Shown here piece after piece: positions 59,701 through 64,000 of a stretch of DNA of 64,000 nucleotides. Below the pieces are notes generated by a model. That model was not told the origin of the DNA, searched no databases, and was given only the letters and a program-made list of their open reading frames with translations. A program made the position numbers and the translations under genes. Where the stretch lies: assembly GCA_028532985.1 (NCBI GenBank), contig JANCIK010000001.1:3472001-3536000 (forward strand), read 5' to 3'. Origin of the DNA: Stropharia rugosoannulata (taxonomy: Eukaryota > Basidiomycota > Agaricomycetes > Agaricales > Strophariaceae). Numbering within the stretch: the first letter of the stretch is position 1; each line of letters starts with the position of its first letter.

Positions 59701-60517
59701 ACAGCATCAATGTCAACGACCACAAAATCGTCCCCGCGAACCGTCTCTGGGTTCAAGCAAGTATCGCGGTGCTGATGACCAAGCTGTACCCTAAGTCCTA
59801 GTTCCTTCAAAGATGTTCTTTCATAATATTGGCCGTTCCATTTCTTAAACATACCGTCAGTAAGTTTGGCATATAATCTCATGATTCACCACTTACCAAA
59901 ATGCGATGTAGGAAGAGACGAGAGTGTGCTTCAACGATACAATCCTTACATGACATCTCACGACCCAAGCATTCTTCACACTCGTATTCAGCAGCCTGTT
60001 CCTTACACGTATGACAAATGCCATTTTCTAGTGGAGATCGACCTTCCACACCGATCATTTCTTCAAGGAATAAGCCCTTCTGAGACATAAAGTGATGCAA
60101 AGCTTCGTCCTGGAGGTATGGCATACATCAGTATAGGTATTCCTCTCTCAATTTTACACATACCCCTTGTTTCCGGATGCGTTTGATTTTTTCAGGTTCC
60201 TGTTTCGGATCGTTCAAGGCAAGGAAGGACAGATAGGCTTCATCTATAGGTATATCCAAAGTATTATCAACCTGTTCTTTTTGCTGATTTGAAGCCTTGT
60301 CTAGCTCCACAGCAGAAGGCATATCTACAGGCATATCATTGCTGTCGTCACGGTTTACTTTGGTCTGCACCTTCGATAGAGCTGCCGAAATCTTGCTTCC
60401 TGTGGGCTCATTGGAAACACTGTATTGGACATAGCGGTGGTTGGTCGTCTTTGCTCCTGACTTGGCATTTCGATGGAAAATCACAGTAGCCCCGAGTTTT
60501 TTGGACTTTCGCGCCAT
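56735..60517 (-). CDS. KDZ-family transposase with CxC2 zinc-binding domain
   Basis: The ATG at 60517 (MARKSKKLGATVIFHRN) starts a multi-exon gene that stops at 56735. After an acidic linker comes the CxC2-type cysteine cluster (CHTCKEQAAEYECEECLG, then CKDCIVEAHSRLFLHRI, KWNGQYYERTSLKELGL and LGHQHRDTC). The catalytic region follows: ACACARHDMKRPSGVADLQ, NMDYIFLETMKRY, VSYDIACQWSINLHERI, FHLPAHVTKCREAYSFNY and GRTDGEAPERGW. The acidic residues in NMDY, YDIACQW and GEAPER are the expected DDE triad and are all present. The C-terminal third is helical (RKIDHWITYQQLYIPGVQRL, DDGYLTDRMCSKWCKSRARA). Short introns are in phase wherever checked and no frame break was found, so the enzyme may be intact. 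KDZ transposases mobilise large elements in basidiomycetes. Confidence 0.88.
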
Positions 60518-60713
60518 GAACGGAACGTGCTATGGGAGAGACACCGCAATGAAGGATGAAGTTCGAGGAAGAGGTGCAGGTCATGCATGAGTGGTGCAGT
60601 GCCATATCGTTCTGTCAAGGTCAGAGCTTCTTAGAACAGGTGGAACGTTGACGTCTTCTTGTGGTTCACCTAGTTATAACACCCGTTCAAAGATATCCTG
60701 TCTCTCCCCAAAA
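60518..60713. promoter_or_regulatory. Divergent gap between KDZ transposase and accessory gene
   Basis: This 196 bp gap must hold both start regions. It contains one copy of the element motif, GGTCATGCATGAG, at about 60580, the same motif found in three transposase introns and in the left array. Confidence 0.5.
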
Positions 60714-61522
60714 ATGGGCCGTCGAGCAAAGTATCTTACATCTCAAGAGCAAGAGCATGCCAAGAAACAGAAACGGGGCGAGTACTCTGGGTCTTTGCGG
60801 TAAGTCTTTTTTGCTTAATGTATCGACCTTGCTCATACATAAAGTGTAGGGGAAAGGAAATATGTTCTGCTCAGAACAAGCGAGCCTATCAGAAACGAGT
60901 AGCACAGGCCGGTGTGGTAGAGCCAGAAAAGTCTACACTGTACAAAATTGTGCCGACACCCACTGAGCGTGTCCTATCCGACCACACACCCTCTTTGCTG
61001 CTTCCTCTCATTCCGTCCAAACTTAAGCGACATGCCAGTGAACCATTACCTAAATATTCAGAGTTTTTCCTCAAAGAGGCTCGAAGCTTCGCCCCAATTG
61101 ACGACGACGACGACTATTGGTACAAGTACTGGGATAGTCCTCCCTACTGCGAGCCAATGAAACACATTCCAAGATGTGGTTCTCAAGTACATGCTGTTGC
61201 GGTCATTGGACGGAGGACTCGACTTCAGCGGGACAGCGCACGCGCTCGTTTGCATGCTTACAATGATGCCGACAACGACGACGAAGTACTCAGCGAATTG
61301 CATACCAAGATTTGTCAACTCTTACAAGAATGGCAGGATATCCGACACCTAATCTCTGACAGTACTTTCAAGCGTGATTCGCTTTCGCGGAATATGGGAA
61401 AGGACCTACTCTACGGAAAAGCCAGGCATGTAATGGATCTTGTAGATGAGTGGAATGCGATCAATATGGGTAGAGAAGAATCTCGACTACAACTTTTGTT
61501 CTCTGATAAATATCATTTCTAA
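60714..61522 (+). CDS. Small accessory protein of the KDZ element
   Basis: Two exons join in phase: the first runs from the ATG at 60714 (MGRRAKYLTSQEQEHAKKQK) to the GTAAGT donor near 60799, and the second starts at GGGAAAGGAAATATG near 60849 and ends at a TAA at 61520-61522, about 250 residues. The basic N-terminus (RGKEICSAQNKRAYQKRVAQ) looks like a short DNA- or RNA-binding helix with a nuclear signal. The middle contains FAPIDDDDDYWYKYWDSPPY, and the C-terminus is helical (ELHTKICQLLQEWQDIRHLI). Similar small proteins with a MGRR-start and basic helix accompany KDZ elements, as I recall, but the function is not known. It is divergent from the transposase. Confidence 0.65.
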
Positions 61523-61539
61523 ATACAAGCGCCTTTCAT

Positions 61540-62210
61540 ACGCCCCCTCCTTTGCAATCATCTCAACCCCAGGTCCACCCTTCATAAAATCAAGAGCTTT
61601 TGCGATGGCCGCTGAAATTCCACACGCGCCAACGGAGTGCGTTGCGCAGGTGCTTCAAGTCATGCATGAGTATACGGCTAGTAACGAAGTCATGCATAAC
61701 TTACCCTTTTCCTAGATTCCAAAATCTTCTTCCATTCCTCCGGCCCCATATCAATGCCTCGGTAAACTGGACACCAGTCAAACCACACGAAGTAGGATCG
61801 CTCGAGGCAATTTTGGATCTTGTCCACGTTGCCCGTTTGTACAGCTGCGCGGTAGTATGGCAGGATCTCACGGATTGCCCTGCGCTCATCCTGTTTTGTA
61901 AATTCCAGCATGTACTTGAAAGTAGACTTTGCGGACTTCTTGGTGCCTTTCCTACCATATATGTTTTATGTCAGTATATAGAAACATAGACAATGTAAAA
62001 TTCACATTTTTGGTTCTGTCGAAGCTGGGTGACTGATCTTTCTGCGACTTGGCAATAGCTACGCAGATTTCATAGAAGTAATAAACTGTACAGTTTATAC
62101 CTTCTACATTGACAGCCGGGGGGAGGCCATTGAGGATCTCTAGACGTGGGTGATAGAACTATTTGGGGTTTGTTTGCAGCCAATAGCAAGCCATATAAAT
62201 ACCTACTGAA
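61540..62210 (-). CDS. Unresolved element-associated gene, partial
   Basis: Exons can be seen but not joined into a full gene: one near 62165-62099 encodes FYHPRLEILNGLPPAVNVE, another AIAKSQKDQSPSFDRTK (62095-62005), and the best one (about 61950-61708) encodes KSTFKYMLEFTKQDERRAIR and SYFVWFDWCPVYRGIDMGPE. The last ends at a GTAAGT donor whose intron contains two ATGCAT motif copies. Downstream, an open stretch (AIAKALDFMKGGPGVEMIAK) would overlap the end of the accessory gene on the opposite strand, but its phase does not match the previous exon. The family is unknown. It could be a decayed third gene of the KDZ element. Confidence 0.35.
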
Positions 62211-63087
62211 AAAGATATAAACATGAATTTTGTCCTCTCCTGCTAAGAGTTATAATACAGAAAGAGGATTCGGGACAAGTTGCACATATATAATGTACCC
62301 TACAAGTTTTCATGACCGGTCTATAAACTCAAATCGCATGCAGCGGTATATATCTGACCGGGGATATAAATAGCATGCGCTACCATCCAATCAGATTTAA
62401 CATAAATGTATGCTGAAACAAGCGTCAAAAACATGTATTTTCTATAAACCATGCTTTAAGCAGTAAATTCAGACAATGTAGTATGTAGAATGATCAAAAA
62501 GTAAATACTCTACCAGAATCTGAAGTTGTTTCAAGGTATACTTGACATAATGAGCTGGAATATCAATTGTACCGAAGATGTGCACTGTTTGCATCGACCT
62601 TGAACGCAATTCCTTAGCATACATTACATACAGTTCAGTAAATCCGAGCTTTTGTGAACTCTCGAGTCATTATCTTTGTATTTAAAAAACGGTCACTACG
62701 TAGCTCTTATATCAGAGAGTCTATGGCTGTAACAATTCATGCAGTTACATCGCATTTATAAGTTGAAATTTATATGTTTTACAAGTATTCCATTCGCCTT
62801 AGGGACGTCTATTTTTAGTACACAAATGGTCGCGTCGAGCAGCATTTCAATGAAGTCTTGACGAGGTGATGAACTCATAGCATAACCTTATGTTAAACAG
62901 ACAGTAGGGATTTTATTCAGTCTTATTTGGCCAGATGGAGAAGCAACAGGTTATATCATTCAGAACTAGATACCCAACATTCACTACATCGACTACCAAG
63001 GTCAGATATCTAATTTTACTTTACATGTCAAACAGATCAGGAATTCGCAAGCAAGTCACGGAGATAGGTAAACATTGAGGCACCAAG
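62211..63087. other. AT-rich intergenic, no gene seen
   Basis: No convincing exon, RNA gene or terminal repeat was found here. The right end of the KDZ element should lie in or before this stretch but could not be placed. Confidence 0.35.
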
Positions 63088-64000
63088 TCAAGCACTGGCA
63101 GAAACTGCACCTGCGGCACCCGCGCCTCCAGAAGGGCCGTTATTGCCATCATCGCCACCATTTCCGGGGAAGATGGTGGCAGTCGGGTAGAACGCGGCAG
63201 GAGGCGTGACGACGCGGACTGCTCCACGGGCAATGGCGTCAATGAAGGCCCTGCGGGCCTCGAGGCGGGTCCTGAAACGAACATAGCAAGCACCGCTGAC
63301 TCCAACAACCAATGGGGCTACAGTGGGCCTGGAAAATGACTAAGATAAAGGTGAAAGAAAAATAAAATTAGGCGAAACTTACCAGTGCGCAAACACCCCG
63401 ATATTGAGACCAACTGTAACTGCATACCAGCGAAGGTCAGGGTCATCCTCTTCAGGGTTCACGTTGGCATCCTGGCCATTGAATGCCTCTATGGCAGCCG
63501 TAGTGATGCTGTTGTAACTGTGTGCATTATCGCCTGCCAAGCGGCGAGAGCAAGTCGCCCCGTCTTCGACAGCGGCCGCGTTACTGAGCGAGGAGTTATC
63601 GATTGTGGTAAGCACATTTGACATGTGCGACCAGTCGGAAAGGGCCTCATCCGGAGTAGCTGATGCTGCACCAAGGGTTGAGGTGTCCATGGGGCTTGGG
63701 ACAGAGCTATTTGGGACGGTGTCAGGGAGTGACTCGTCATCTGTGGTCCTTCCGAATCCGACAATGTTCAGCTGGTCAACTGAAACACGAAGAGGCCACT
63801 GGGCATGAGCAGCTATAATGTTTTTATAAGAATACTATTGCACAACAAGCACAGAGAACTTACCGGACTCCGCGACCTCGCGGGTAGTGTCATCCAAGCG
63901 CAACAAAGGCGTGAGAAGATGACTCAAGTAGCCAGCGCTCTCAGTTGTGAGCGCCGGAATGGGGAAGGCTAAATGGGTAACAATAACATAAACATATATA
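63088..64000 (-). CDS. Protein with RNase H1 N-terminal (viroplasmin-like) domain, 5' end outside window
   Basis: Exons read from the right edge: FPIPALTTESAGYLSHLLTP with LLRLDDTTREVAES, then an exon with WPLRVSVDQLNIVGFGRTTD and a Ser/Ala-rich linker ending DLRWYAVTVGLNIGVFAHW. The last exon is PTVAPLVVGVSGACYVRFRT and RLEARRAFIDAIARGAVRVV, followed by a Gly/Ala-rich tail and the stop at 63088. The WYAVTVG...GVFAHW...VSGACYVRF...EARRAF pattern is the small domain found at the N-terminus of eukaryotic RNase H1 and in caulimovirus viroplasmins, which binds RNA-DNA hybrids or double-stranded RNA. The intron joining W to PTV is in phase. In basidiomycetes this domain often occurs alone without the nuclease. 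No nuclease domain is visible here. Confidence 0.7.

Larger units (their letters stand above)
55440..61710. mobile_element. KDZ-type DNA transposon (borders approximate)
   Basis: The region holds a KDZ transposase (-), a small accessory gene (+) and part of another gene (-). A palindromic ATGCAT-centred motif (GTCATGCATGAC or GTTATGCATAAC) recurs from about 55450 to 61700 and, as far as I could see, not in the flanking genes. At the left there is a dense array of such palindromes. I could not identify matching terminal inverted repeats: the left end may be near 55437, but no mirror was found on the right within the window, so the coordinates mark the motif-bearing span only. Confidence 0.6.

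Noticed and set aside
55437..63087. Terminal inverted repeats for the KDZ element
   Set aside because: The stretch starting TAGGGGACAG near 55431 looked like a left end, but no complementary sequence was found to the right within the window.
1..64000. CRISPR arrays, prokaryotic operons or bacterial defence systems
   Set aside because: The DNA is clearly eukaryotic with spliceosomal introns. The repeat arrays seen (40446-40533, 55919-56510) lack the repeat-spacer layout of CRISPR.

Overview
The window reads as nuclear DNA of a mushroom-forming basidiomycete (Agaricomycetes). The evidence is many short 42-65 bp GT-AG introns, a class I hydrophobin, a DUF6593 protein, a NACHT-WD40 NLR, clusters of F-box proteins, and two superfamilies of DNA transposon that are abundant in this class (Plavaka and KDZ). 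No species can be named from sequence alone.

Layout, left to right. At 1-5080 the 5' end of an alpha/beta-hydrolase-like gene (-) is divergent from a large NACHT-WD40 gene (+). At 5323-15640, all on -, lie an ABCC/MRP-type full transporter, an omega-class-like glutathione S-transferase and a disordered hypothetical protein. TRAPPC11 follows at 16013-20710 (-). A DUF6593 gene and a class I hydrophobin (both +) occupy 22020-24114. An F-box/leucine-rich paralogue cluster then runs from 24.4 to 55.3 kb. It holds four intronless genes (24413, 26865, 44621 and 46458, all -), one broken gene (53201, +) and one truncated duplicate (54901, +). The cluster is interrupted by a 12.2 kb Plavaka-type transposon (28397-40628), a methyltransferase gene (41576-43957, +) and a multi-pass membrane protein gene (49639-51596, +). 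From about 55.4 to 62 kb lies a KDZ-type transposon with a palindrome array, a KDZ transposase (-), a small accessory gene (+) and another poorly resolved gene (-). The window ends in a gene with an RNase H1 N-terminal (viroplasmin-like) domain.

How the parts relate. The transporter and the glutathione S-transferase are neighbours on one strand and could both serve detoxification, since MRP pumps export glutathione conjugates; this is inference from function, not proof of co-regulation. The NLR and the adjacent divergent hydrolase could be a functional pair, but position alone suggests it. TRAPPC11 is housekeeping. The region from 24 kb rightwards is the accessory part.

Most interesting observations: (1) several exons of 14-23 nt hidden in conserved genes, including one carrying most of the ABC transporter's second Walker A; (2) a GC-AG intron inside that Walker A; (3) an Asn/Gln/Gly-rich N-terminal exon on the NLR; (4) a three-gene Plavaka element carrying an unrecognised protein and a DUF6698-like protein, with a frameshifted transposase; (5) a KDZ element whose introns, intergenic gap and end array repeat one palindromic ATGCAT-centred motif.
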